Part shown: positions 8,212-15,446 of the stretch, one piece after another
How the letters are laid out: each line of letters opens with the position of its first letter
Position numbering within the stretch: position 1 is the first letter of the stretch
From: an uncultured Emergencia sp.
GTDB lineage: Bacteria > Bacillota > Clostridia > Peptostreptococcales > Anaerovoracaceae
Assembly: GCA_902476665.1 (NCBI GenBank)
Contig: CABSEO010000011.1
Span: 1 to 15,582, forward strand
Reading direction: 5' to 3'
DNA length: 15,582 bases
Notes under the pieces: generated by a model
The model's database searches: none
Told to the model about the DNA's origin: nothing
Seen by the model: the letters and a program-made list of their open reading frames with translations, nothing else
Made by a program: the position numbers and the translations under genes

Positions 8212-8291
8212 GAGGATTTTAATCCGGAAAATACAGAAAGAGATAGAGTCACCATGCCGAAAAGGAATTGACGGATATGCCAAGCAGGTAT

Positions 8292-8320
8292 TCGACTTTT
8301 CTCTTTTGGTGCACTAAAAT
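8292..8320 (+). promoter_or_regulatory. Probable sigma-A promoter of the DUF362 gene
   Basis: TCGACT (8292-8297, four of six consensus bases), a 17-base spacer and TAAAAT (8315-8320). The predicted leader is about 30 bases. Confidence 0.5.
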
Positions 8321-8355
8321 ACAGATTAGAAGCCATAGAATCTGGAGGAGTAGAT

Positions 8356-9240
8356 ATGGAGAAAGCAAAGGTATATTTTACAAAAACCATTACACCTGAA
8401 AAGGTGATAGAAATGTATCGGATTATGGGGAGAGAGCTTCCGGGAAAGGTTGCTGTCAAAGTCCATTCCGGGGAAAAAGGAAATCAGAACTATCTTCATC
8501 CTGAGTTTATGAAACCGGCGGTAGATTATGTAAAAGGCACTGTGGTAGAGTGCAACACCGCTTATGAAGGAGCGAGAAATGACACTCACAAGCATCGGGA
8601 ACTGATGGAAGAACATGGATGGACAAAGTATTTTGATGTAGATATTATGGATGATGAAGAACCGGATATGACGCTGCCTGTTTCCGGCGGAAAAGTGCTG
8701 CATGAGAACAAGGTGGGAAAATCCATGGCAAATTATGATTCCATGCTGGTATTATCCCATTTTAAGGGACATCCTATGGGTGGATACGGAGGCGCTTTGA
8801 AGCAGCTTTCTATCGGATGCGCATCCAGCCGGGGAAAGTCATTGATTCATTCGGCTGGTTACACAGACGATCAGAGTATTCTCTGGGATAACCTTGCGGA
8901 ACAGAATGCGTTTTGTGAGGCCATGGCAGATGCAGCTTCGTCAGTGATGGACTACTTTAAAGACAGAACCGCTTTTGTCAGCATGATGTGCAATTTATCC
9001 GTAGACTGTGACTGTTGTGCTGTTGCAGAAGACCCTTGTATGAAAGATATCGGTATTCTTTCTTCTCTGGATCCTGTGGCTCTGGACCAGGCCTGCATGG
9101 ATCTTATCTATCAGTCAGAAGATCCGGGAAGAGAACATTTTATTGAGAGGGTGGAATCACGAAATGGTACACATACCATTGATGCCGCAGCAGAGCTTGG
9201 CGTCGGCACTAAGGAATATGAGCTGATTCTGATAGATTAG
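8356..9240 (+). CDS. DUF362-domain protein without an added ferredoxin domain
   Basis: A 294-residue soluble protein matching DUF362 over its full length: KVAVKVHSGEKGNQNYLHPEF near the N-terminus, VECNTAYEGARNDTHKHRELMEEHGW, the central LSHFKGHPMGGYGGALKQLSIGCASSRGK (134-161), and the C-terminal DIGILSSLDPVALDQACMDLI. A cysteine cluster (Cys212, 218, 220, 221, 228) matches the C-D-C region of this family and could bind a metal or Fe-S centre, which is inference. Many DUF362 proteins have an appended 4Fe-4S ferredoxin domain, and this one does not. The family has no settled biochemical function. GGAGGAG ends five bases before the ATG and supports the start. The lysO gene follows after 100 bases with its own promoter, so co-transcription by readthrough is possible but not required. 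Confidence 0.9.
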   Translation: MEKAKVYFTKTITPEKVIEMYRIMGRELPGKVAVKVHSGEKGNQNYLHPEFMKPAVDYVKGTVVECNTAYEGARNDTHKHRELMEEHGWTKYFDVDIMDDEEPDMTLPVSGGKVLHENKVGKSMANYDSMLVLSHFKGHPMGGYGGALKQLSIGCASSRGKSLIHSAGYTDDQSILWDNLAEQNAFCEAMADAASSVMDYFKDRTAFVSMMCNLSVDCDCCAVAEDPCMKDIGILSSLDPVALDQACMDLIYQSEDPGREHFIERVESRNGTHTIDAAAELGVGTKEYELILID

Positions 9241-9258
9241 GCGATGTGGAAGTTTTGT

Positions 9259-9287
9259 TTGCAACCCTTGTGCAGGTCTGATAAAAT
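9259..9287 (+). promoter_or_regulatory. Sigma-A promoter of lysO
   Basis: TTGCAA (9259-9264), a 17-base spacer and TAAAAT (9282-9287), with an extended -10 TG at 9279-9280. The leader is about 47 bases. Confidence 0.7.
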
Positions 9288-9340
9288 GAATTTATAAGAA
9301 TCATGCAAAGATAATTCAGTTATCAGTGGGAGTATAGCCG

Positions 9341-10327
9341 ATGAACGTATATCTTCCTTTTATCTGTCTTGCGCTGGGCGTGGTACTGAACTGGCGGGGA
9401 CTGCCGAAGCGGATGCTGAAGTGGGCGGATCGGATCACAAATCTGTCTCTGTTTATGCTTATGGCGGTGATTGGAATCAATATTGGAACCAGCAGCGAGG
9501 TCATGAGTAATCTGGACAGGATCGGTCTTAACTGTCTGATCATTTCTTTTACTGCTTTGTGGTGCAGTGTGGGAGTGATAGTGATTTTGGAGAAATCTGT
9601 GATGCCTCTGGAGAAAATCCGACTTCAGGTACAAATGGAAAAGTGTGGAGCATTGAATCCGCCGGGGACGGCAGGGGAGCCGGAGCAAAACCGTAAAGCA
9701 AAAAAGCGACTGCTGGATCCGCTGGTCATTATTATGCCATCCTGCATCGCTGCAGGGATCCTGACAGGCTGCTTTATCTTGCGGGATTTGGATAAGGAAG
9801 TGCTCGACAAAGCATTGACTGTCTGTCTGCTGTTTCTGTACACCGGAGCAGGAATTATGCTGGGCTCAAATAAAAGTGTTTTCAGCTATATCCGAAGACT
9901 GGGACTGAGGGTTCTGTTTATGCCTCTGGGTATTTTTGCCGGCTGCCTGATTGGAGGATTTATCGCAGGGTTATTGCTTCATGTAGATCTGAAGTGGTCT
10001 GTGCTTTCTGCTTCCGGCATGGGTTATTACAGCCTGACAGGAGCTACCATGACAGAGAATTATGGTATTGAGGCGGGAACCTACGGGTTTATCGTCAATA
10101 TTCTGAGAGATGTGCTGACCGTTATATTGCTTCCTTTTTTGATCAGGCTCAGTAAAGGAAGTCCTATTGCCTCAGGAGCAGGAGGATGTATGGACTCGAT
10201 GCTGGTTCCGGTAGGCCGGGTGGTGGGCCCGGAGCTTTCAGTAGTAGCACTGATCAGTGGAACCATTATTACTATCTTTGTTCCTTTCTGGCTGCCTCTG
10301 GGTATGCAGCTTCTCAATAACCTTTAA
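9341..10327 (+). CDS. lysO: LysO-family lysine exporter
   Basis: A 328-residue integral membrane protein resembling LysO (YbjE, Lys_export/DUF340), which exports L-lysine and toxic analogues. Family landmarks in the C-terminal half are ASGMGYYSLTGATMTENYG (223-241, with Glu239), ILRDVLTVILLPFLIRLSK and GAGGCMDSMLVPVGRVVG (279-296). Asp285 sits where the family has its conserved S-M-D. About eight hydrophobic segments are visible: near 3-18, 32-50, 60-84, 127-148, 157-175, 188-213, 245-268 and 298-322. A charged, Pro/Gly-rich loop at about 85-126 splits the protein into an N-terminal DUF340 half and the conserved half; it is longer than the corresponding E. coli region as I recall it. GGGAG (9328-9332) precedes the ATG by eight bases. 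Substrate specificity is inferred from the family. Confidence 0.9.
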   Translation: MNVYLPFICLALGVVLNWRGLPKRMLKWADRITNLSLFMLMAVIGINIGTSSEVMSNLDRIGLNCLIISFTALWCSVGVIVILEKSVMPLEKIRLQVQMEKCGALNPPGTAGEPEQNRKAKKRLLDPLVIIMPSCIAAGILTGCFILRDLDKEVLDKALTVCLLFLYTGAGIMLGSNKSVFSYIRRLGLRVLFMPLGIFAGCLIGGFIAGLLLHVDLKWSVLSASGMGYYSLTGATMTENYGIEAGTYGFIVNILRDVLTVILLPFLIRLSKGSPIASGAGGCMDSMLVPVGRVVGPELSVVALISGTIITIFVPFWLPLGMQLLNNL

Positions 10328-10339
10328 TAGAAACAATAA

Positions 10340-10379
10340 AAAAGCAGTCGCCGTATGGATTCGTACGACGGCTGCTTTT
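10340..10379. terminator. Bidirectional terminator between convergent lysO and the aminopeptidase gene
   Basis: Two 18-base arms (10340-10357 and 10362-10379) pair with a single mismatch and a few G-U pairs around a GATT loop. The outer AAAAGCAG/CTGCTTTT gives T-runs on both strands; the minus-strand run is extended by two further T. It lies between the converging stop codons. Confidence 0.92.
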
Positions 10380-10451
10380 GTGCATTTAGGGTTAATTGTA
10401 CATTTAATGTCATCTTTTATGAGAAAATAAGGTGACTTAAAATCCTATATT

Positions 10452-11699
10452 TTACTCAAACAGATCGGATGCGGCTTTGATGAAGTCTTCATGATCTCTG
10501 ATTCCTGCGACCTCATAAGGTGCATGCATGGCCAGAGAAGGCAGTCCAATGTCTACAGTAATAAAAGGCATCTGCAGCACTGACAGATTACCTAAAGTGG
10601 CACCTCCGCGCTGATCGGAACGGTTGTGGAAAATCTGACAGGCTGCGCCTGTTCTATGGCAGATGTCCCTGAACATGGCAGCTGACATTCCGTCAGAACA
10701 ATAGCTCTGATCTGCCGAGAATTTGATGACAATCCCTTTGTTCAGCTGCGGACGGTTGACCGGATCCGCTTTATCTGTGTGAGCGGGATGAAGTGCGTGA
10801 GCATTATCGGCAGAAACCATAAGACTTTTTGCAACAGCAATCTGCAGATCTTCCTGGCTCATTTTCATGCACTGTGCAATGCGCAGCAGAGTGTCTTTGA
10901 GAAATGTAGATGCAGCCCCCTGACGAGTACTGCTGCCGACTTCCTCATTATCGAAAACACAGTGGAGAGCAGCATGCTTTTCTTTTTTCCCCTGAAGGAA
11001 GCCCTGCAGTGAAAGATAGGCGCAGTTTAAGTCATCAAGACGCGGACTTGCAATGAATTCTTTCCCCGCACCTAAGACAGTACCCTTTTGCCTGTTATAA
11101 AGATACAAGTCATGACCGAGAATTTCTTCTTCTCTGACACCGGCAGCTTCTCCAATGTTTTTCATGAAAGTTCCTTTCGCTGTGATATCTCCAAAAATGG
11201 GCAGCATATCTTTCTGCGGATTGTATGGATAGCCTTCGTTTATGGCTCTGTTGATATGGATTGCCAGGTTTGGAATATTGACAAGTTTCTGCACAAACTC
11301 ATTATGTTCCTTTACTATGACTCTGCCAGCTACAGACAGAGGTCGATCCAGCCAGGAGCTGAGAATCGCTCCGCCGTATTTTTCTACATTAAGCATGACA
11401 AACTGATTTTCAACACAGATTTCAGGATTCTCTTTGATTTTGAAGGTCGGAGAATCGCTGTGGCTTGCTATAATACGGAAGGAAGAAATGCCCCCTTTCG
11501 GAATAGTAAATGCAATCAGTGATGAGCCGTTTCTTATAGTAAAATATCCTTCGCCTTCTTTCAGTGTCCATTTTTCTTTCTCATTCAGATAGACAAATCC
11601 TTCAGAAAGCAAGGTCTTTCTCATGGCATCTACAGCATGAAAAGAAGTGGGGCAGGCGTCAAGAAACGCCAGCATATCTTCAGATATTTTTCGATACAT
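10452..11699 (-). CDS. apeB: M18-family zinc aminopeptidase
   Basis: A 415-residue cytosolic metallopeptidase of family M18 (aspartyl aminopeptidase / ApeB-like), which removes N-terminal residues from peptides with a two-metal centre. The landmarks are all present: IIASHSDSP with His80 and Asp82, ASPRLDDL with Asp222, VFDNEEVGSSTRQGA with the catalytic pair Glu252-Glu253, MVSADNAHALHP with Asp298, and LPSLAMHAPYE with His392. The family also shows SDQRGGATLGN (361-371), as here. Length is normal for bacterial members (about 420-430). AGGAGG lies seven bases before the ATG and the gene has a near-consensus promoter. It converges on lysO and shares the terminator, and it is divergent from the two-component system. 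Exact residue preference cannot be read from the sequence, and the symbol is by family similarity only. Confidence 0.93.
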   Translation of the reverse strand: MYRKISEDMLAFLDACPTSFHAVDAMRKTLLSEGFVYLNEKEKWTLKEGEGYFTIRNGSSLIAFTIPKGGISSFRIIASHSDSPTFKIKENPEICVENQFVMLNVEKYGGAILSSWLDRPLSVAGRVIVKEHNEFVQKLVNIPNLAIHINRAINEGYPYNPQKDMLPIFGDITAKGTFMKNIGEAAGVREEEILGHDLYLYNRQKGTVLGAGKEFIASPRLDDLNCAYLSLQGFLQGKKEKHAALHCVFDNEEVGSSTRQGAASTFLKDTLLRIAQCMKMSQEDLQIAVAKSLMVSADNAHALHPAHTDKADPVNRPQLNKGIVIKFSADQSYCSDGMSAAMFRDICHRTGAACQIFHNRSDQRGGATLGNLSVLQMPFITVDIGLPSLAMHAPYEVAGIRDHEDFIKAASDLFE

Positions 11700-11760
11700 C
11701 TGTAACCTCCTAGCACATATTTTCAGGATTAGGAAAAGTTCCTTCCTGTCTATTATGAAT

Positions 11761-11789
11761 ATCTTAGCGGCAGAAAATCAGCCTGTCAA
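11761..11789 (-). promoter_or_regulatory. Near-consensus sigma-A promoter of the aminopeptidase gene
   Basis: On the minus strand, TTGACA (plus 11784-11789), a 17-base spacer and TAAGAT (plus 11761-11766). The leader is about 55 bases. Confidence 0.8.
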
Positions 11790-11820
11790 GAATAAGCTGC
11801 AGGGTGGACAAAAGTGATGT

Positions 11821-11830
11821 GAAATATTTC
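11821..11830. promoter_or_regulatory. Candidate activator-binding palindrome upstream of the kinase gene
   Basis: The perfect palindrome GAAATATTTC is centred about 87 bases before the predicted sigma-54 start near 11913, a usual distance for NtrC-type activator sites. It shares GAAAT/ATTTC-type half-sites with the repeats upstream of nhaC. It could be chance in A/T-rich DNA. Confidence 0.35.
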
Positions 11831-11846
11831 CATAAAAAGAAAAAGA

Positions 11847-11875
11847 TAGACCGGATGAGGGGAGTATAGTAAAAT
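11847..11875 (+). promoter_or_regulatory. Possible sigma-A promoter of the two-component operon
   Basis: TAGACC (11847-11852), a 17-base spacer and TAAAAT (11870-11875). It could give basal expression ahead of the sigma-54 promoter. Confidence 0.45.
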
Positions 11876-11885
11876 GAAGATAAAT

Positions 11886-11902
11886 TTGGCTTAATCCTTG
11901 CA
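11886..11902 (+). promoter_or_regulatory. Sigma-54 (-24/-12) promoter of the two-component operon
   Basis: TTGGCTTAATCCTTGCA has GG at 11888-11889 and GC at 11900-11901, separated by exactly ten bases, as sigma-54 RNA polymerase requires. The flanking TTGGC and TTGCA match consensus. The predicted start near 11913 leaves a 33-base leader with AAAGGA before the ATG. Confidence 0.75.
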
Positions 11903-11945
11903 TAGTTTTTATTTCGAAGACTTTGTTTATAAAGGAAAGAGAACG

Positions 11946-13904
11946 ATGAAAAGAAGTATTGCTTTTTTATTGACTGGGATCATACTGCTTATCTGGTTTG
12001 GAGGTTCCATAAATATCCTGATTAGATATAATTTAAACTGGATTGATTATATGAAATACAGTTTTCCATTATCAGGTGAGCAGCGTGCATATCTGAATGC
12101 AACAGAAATTACCTGTGGTGTGACAAATCAGGATCTTCCCCTGTCATTTACCAATGACGAGGGGAGAAATGACGGCATGTTTTTTGACTTTATCAGTCAG
12201 CTTTCGGTGGAACTCGAGAACAGCATGGATATCAGAACTGATAATAGTGAGAAATTGAAAAAAATGCTGATGAAGGAGGAGGTGCAGGCGGTTGTTACTG
12301 ATAAAAGTCAGTTATCTGGTGAAAATATTCTGTATTCTGAACCTCTGTATATTACACATGGTAAAATGCTGGTGAAAGATGATTCTGCTCTGGAGAATAT
12401 CAATCAGCTTTCTAACGGAACCGTGGCGGTAGAACAGGGTGATACAGCCATGGCTGAGCGGATTTTAGAACTGTATGGAAAAAACAGAGTAAACGTGATT
12501 TACACTGAAAATTTTGGAGAGGCACTGAATATGCTCTCTAACGGTACAATTATGGCAGCAGCAGGTGATGAGACTAAACTGGCTTATTTGTTAAATCAGA
12601 GGGAAAACAGGCAGTCTTACCGATTTCTCAAATATTCGTTTTCAAGAAAGGAAATCTGCATCGCAGTAAAATCGTCGGATCAGCTCTTCTTAGATGCACT
12701 GAACAAAGCAATTTTATCTATGAAGAAAAAGAACCTGATTTCTAAAACGCAGAATAAATGGTTTGGCTCTGTAGAACCAGAGATTGTGGATATGAATAAA
12801 GTGGATTTAATCTATAAAGTAGCATTGGCTTTTATACTGTGCGGAGCGGCACTTACATTATGGAATTTGTCTACTGCAAAAAAAGTCACAGAGAAGACCA
12901 GAGAACTTTTCAATAGTCAGGAACAGCTTAGGCTGATTATTGATTCTCTTGATCAGGGATTGATTATTACAGATAAATGTGGGAGGATCATAGAAGCAAA
13001 TGACCGAATCTGCCAGATCTCAGAGACTCCTAAGAGAACGCTGATTGGTACACCCATTCTGTGGAATTCGAAAATTTCATCTTTTGTCAGCGGTGCTGAT
13101 GAAAAAATTTTCAGACGGCAGGATCGTTATTATCTGAAAAAAGAAATTGAACTGAATGAAGAGGCAAAAAAACTATATATTGTTGAAGACTGTACGCAGC
13201 GGTACATCAATGAAATGAGAAATATTCAGGAGCAGAAAATGATTGCAGTAGGCCAGCTCTCTGCCGGCCTTGCTCATGAGATAAGAAATCCTCTTGGTCT
13301 GATTAAGAGTTATTTGTTTGTTATTAAGGAGTTTTGTGTTGGGGAAGACGGGGAGCATGCGGTATATGTTATTGATGAGTCTATTAAAAGGATTAATGGG
13401 CTGATTGAAAGTCTTTTAAAGTTTTCCAGACTTTCAGGAAACGAGTGTAAACGGGTTGATATTCGTGAGCTGATAAATAATATTCTTTTTCTGGAGAAGA
13501 AGCAGCTGGAAAAGAAAAGCATTGAGGTTTCTCTGTTTTTTCAGGAACAGCAGGAACCAACAGTGCTGATCAATGAGGATCTGTTAAAAATCACTATTAT
13601 CAATCTGCTGAACAACAGCATTGATGCTTTGGAAAACTGCAGCGGAGAGAAAAGAATAGAGATGAGAGTCGGTCTGGAAACAGATATGGTGAAACTGATA
13701 TTTAAGGATACTGGATGCGGGGTGGAAGAGGATAAGCTCCTTGCCATTTTTAACCCTTTTTATACCAGCAAAGAGAAAGGAACCGGTTTGGGGCTGTATA
13801 TTGTGCAGTCACAGCTGGAACAGGCAGGGGGGAGTATCAGAGCCGAAAATGTGGGGGAAAAGGAAACCGTATTTTATGCTGAAATACCAATAAAGAAGGA
13901 GTAA
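11946..13904 (+). CDS. Membrane sensor histidine kinase with extracellular SBP_bac_3-like sensor and PAS domain
   Basis: A 652-residue kinase. I chose the ATG at 11946 because AAAGGA (11931-11936) precedes it by nine bases and the signal-anchor helix begins there. An upstream TTG at 11898 lies inside the sigma-54 -12 element and is rejected. Order: TM helix about 4-26; an extracellular type-3 solute-binding-like domain about 54-275 (CGVTNQDLPLSFTNDEGRNDGMFFDF, AVVTDKS, GTVAVEQGDTA, ending NKAILSMKKKNLISKTQNKWFG); TM helix about 287-309; PAS about 326-414; HisKA with GLAHEIRNP, phospho-acceptor His444; N box with Asn556-Asn557; DTGCG; and GTGLGLYIV (612-620). It should autophosphorylate and signal to the response regulator whose ATG is three bases downstream. 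SBP_bac_3 domains usually bind amino acids or similar small solutes, but the ligand here is unknown. Confidence 0.95.
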   Translation: MKRSIAFLLTGIILLIWFGGSINILIRYNLNWIDYMKYSFPLSGEQRAYLNATEITCGVTNQDLPLSFTNDEGRNDGMFFDFISQLSVELENSMDIRTDNSEKLKKMLMKEEVQAVVTDKSQLSGENILYSEPLYITHGKMLVKDDSALENINQLSNGTVAVEQGDTAMAERILELYGKNRVNVIYTENFGEALNMLSNGTIMAAAGDETKLAYLLNQRENRQSYRFLKYSFSRKEICIAVKSSDQLFLDALNKAILSMKKKNLISKTQNKWFGSVEPEIVDMNKVDLIYKVALAFILCGAALTLWNLSTAKKVTEKTRELFNSQEQLRLIIDSLDQGLIITDKCGRIIEANDRICQISETPKRTLIGTPILWNSKISSFVSGADEKIFRRQDRYYLKKEIELNEEAKKLYIVEDCTQRYINEMRNIQEQKMIAVGQLSAGLAHEIRNPLGLIKSYLFVIKEFCVGEDGEHAVYVIDESIKRINGLIESLLKFSRLSGNECKRVDIRELINNILFLEKKQLEKKSIEVSLFFQEQQEPTVLINEDLLKITIINLLNNSIDALENCSGEKRIEMRVGLETDMVKLIFKDTGCGVEEDKLLAIFNPFYTSKEKGTGLGLYIVQSQLEQAGGSIRAENVGEKETVFYAEIPIKKE

Positions 13905-13907
13905 GAG

Positions 13908-15284
13908 ATGAAAACTGGATATAGAATTCTAATTGTTGATGACGAGCCTGAGTATCAGAGAGTTGTATCTATGATTTTAAACAGGGCAGGCTATCATACC
14001 AGTACCTGCTCCAATGGAAGAGAGGCCTTAAAATATATTGCAGAAAATGAGGTGAATCTGGTTATTACAGACTTGAGAATGCCAGAAATGGATGGCGAAG
14101 AGCTGATAAGACAGCTGGTTCAGGGGAACGGCGAACTGGATATCATAGTAATGACTGCTTATGGCTCTATTGAAAGTGCTGTAGATACTATAAAATATGG
14201 AGCAAAAGACTATTTTGTAAAGAGTAGTGAACTGGAAGAGCTGCTTATGAAGGTAGAAAGACTTGCCCAGCTGAAGAGACTGACTGAAAAAAGCAGTATT
14301 CTTCTTAGAAATCAGAATACTGAAACAGTCTTTCTCGAGTCAAAAAACGACAGGTATTTGCGACTTTTAGAGCTTTGTGATAAAACTGCAGATACAAACA
14401 TCAATGTGCTTCTTCTGGGGGAATCGGGAGTCGGTAAAGAAGTTTTTGCAAATTATATTCACAGCAGTGGAAATCGTAGAAATGAACCTTTTGTACCGAT
14501 CAACTGCCAGGCTTATCCGGAAGGTGTGATAGAATCAGAGCTTTTTGGTCATGAAAAGGGAGCATTTACAGGTGCTGTACAGAAACGGATCGGAAAATTT
14601 GAAGAGGCAAATTTTGGAACGCTTTTCTTAGACGAAATCTGTGACTTACCCATGAGTCTACAGGGAAAACTGCTGAGAGTGCTGGAGACTCGAAAGATAG
14701 AGAGAATTGGCAGCAATAAATCCATTGATTTGGACGTGCGGCTGATTTCTGCCACAAATAAAACTCCGGAACAGGAAATTAACAGTGGAAGTTTCAGAGA
14801 AGATCTGCTCTATCGAATCAATACTCTAACTATGGTAATTCCACCGATTCGGGAAAGAAAAGAGGATCTTCCGGGACTGTTGGAATTTTTCATCAGGAAG
14901 ACTGAAGTAGAACAGAAAAAGAAAATCAGCCATATTGACGGGAAAGTAATGGAGATGTTGTTAAATTATGATTATCCAGGAAATGTGCGGGAGTTGAAAA
15001 ATATGATCGAACGGATGGTTGCACTGAGTGATGACGGGGTCATTACTCTTCGTGATGTTCAGCTTCCAGGATGCATCAGAGAAGAACCAACTGTTATCAG
15101 AGATTTCTCCTGTAATGAAACGATGACATTAAAACAAGCACGCAGTCGGTTTGAAAAATACTATATTGAAAAAGCATTGCAAGATGAGGCCGGGAATGTA
15201 ACAAAATGTGCAATAAAACTTGGTATTACGGCCAGACAGCTTTGGAACAAAATTAATGAATATGGTATAAATCCAAAAGTGTGA
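13908..15284 (+). CDS. Sigma-54-dependent response regulator (NtrC family)
   Basis: 458 residues with the full three-domain layout. The receiver (about 5-120) has Asp11-Asp12, phospho-acceptor Asp55 in VITDLRMPEMDG, Thr83 and Lys105. The usual proline after that lysine is serine (YFVKSS). The AAA+ domain (about 143-385) has Walker A GESGVGKE (171-178), the sigma-54 contact loop GAFTGA (218-223), Walker B LFLDE (239-243), the sensor ATN at 282-284, arginines in REDLLYR (297-303) and GNVREL (358-363). A Fis-type HTH ends the protein (AGNVTKCAIKLGITARQLWNKINEYG). The protein should remodel sigma-54 polymerase when phosphorylated by the upstream kinase. AAGGAG (13896-13901) overlaps the end of the kinase gene, so the two are one operon. 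No terminator follows, so some transcription may continue into nhaC. Confidence 0.97.
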   Translation: MKTGYRILIVDDEPEYQRVVSMILNRAGYHTSTCSNGREALKYIAENEVNLVITDLRMPEMDGEELIRQLVQGNGELDIIVMTAYGSIESAVDTIKYGAKDYFVKSSELEELLMKVERLAQLKRLTEKSSILLRNQNTETVFLESKNDRYLRLLELCDKTADTNINVLLLGESGVGKEVFANYIHSSGNRRNEPFVPINCQAYPEGVIESELFGHEKGAFTGAVQKRIGKFEEANFGTLFLDEICDLPMSLQGKLLRVLETRKIERIGSNKSIDLDVRLISATNKTPEQEINSGSFREDLLYRINTLTMVIPPIRERKEDLPGLLEFFIRKTEVEQKKKISHIDGKVMEMLLNYDYPGNVRELKNMIERMVALSDDGVITLRDVQLPGCIREEPTVIRDFSCNETMTLKQARSRFEKYYIEKALQDEAGNVTKCAIKLGITARQLWNKINEYGINPKV

Positions 15285-15329
15285 AAAAAATTTCCCGGTA
15301 GGAAGAAATTTACGGAAAAAAATTTCTCG
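15284..15329. promoter_or_regulatory. Candidate upstream activator sites for nhaC
   Basis: Three alternating half-sites are seen: AAATTTC (15288-15294), GAAATTT (15305-15311) and AAATTTC (15320-15326). They form two overlapping inverted repeats centred about 116 and 100 bases before the predicted start. AAAAAAATTTC-(C/T)-CG also repeats directly at 15284 and 15316, 32 bases or about three helical turns apart. This is the layout expected for NtrC-type enhancer sites. Confidence 0.5.
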
Positions 15330-15389
15330 TTTTACTGAGGAGCAGGACAATTGAGGGTCTTGGCGAAGGAAAAATGAGTGGATTTGCCG

Positions 15390-15405
15390 TGGCATATTTC
15401 TTGCT
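15390..15405 (+). promoter_or_regulatory. Sigma-54 (-24/-12) promoter of nhaC
   Basis: TGGCATATTTCTTGCT has GG at 15391-15392 and GC at 15403-15404, exactly ten bases between them. TGGCA and TTGCT match consensus. The predicted start near 15416 leaves a 31-base leader with AAAGGAGG (15431-15438). Confidence 0.85.
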
Positions 15406-15446
15406 GTAATTATCAGAAACTAAGAAATATAAAGGAGGACGTTTTA

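Noticed and set aside
9247..9263. Sigma-54-like element upstream of lysO
   Set aside because: GG (9248-9249) and GC (9261-9262) are eleven bases apart instead of the ten that sigma-54 requires, and a good sigma-A promoter overlaps it.
11898..11945. Longer start (TTG at 11898) for the histidine kinase
   Set aside because: The TTG is part of the -12 element, there is no ribosome site before it, and the ATG at 11946 has a good one and begins the signal-anchor helix.
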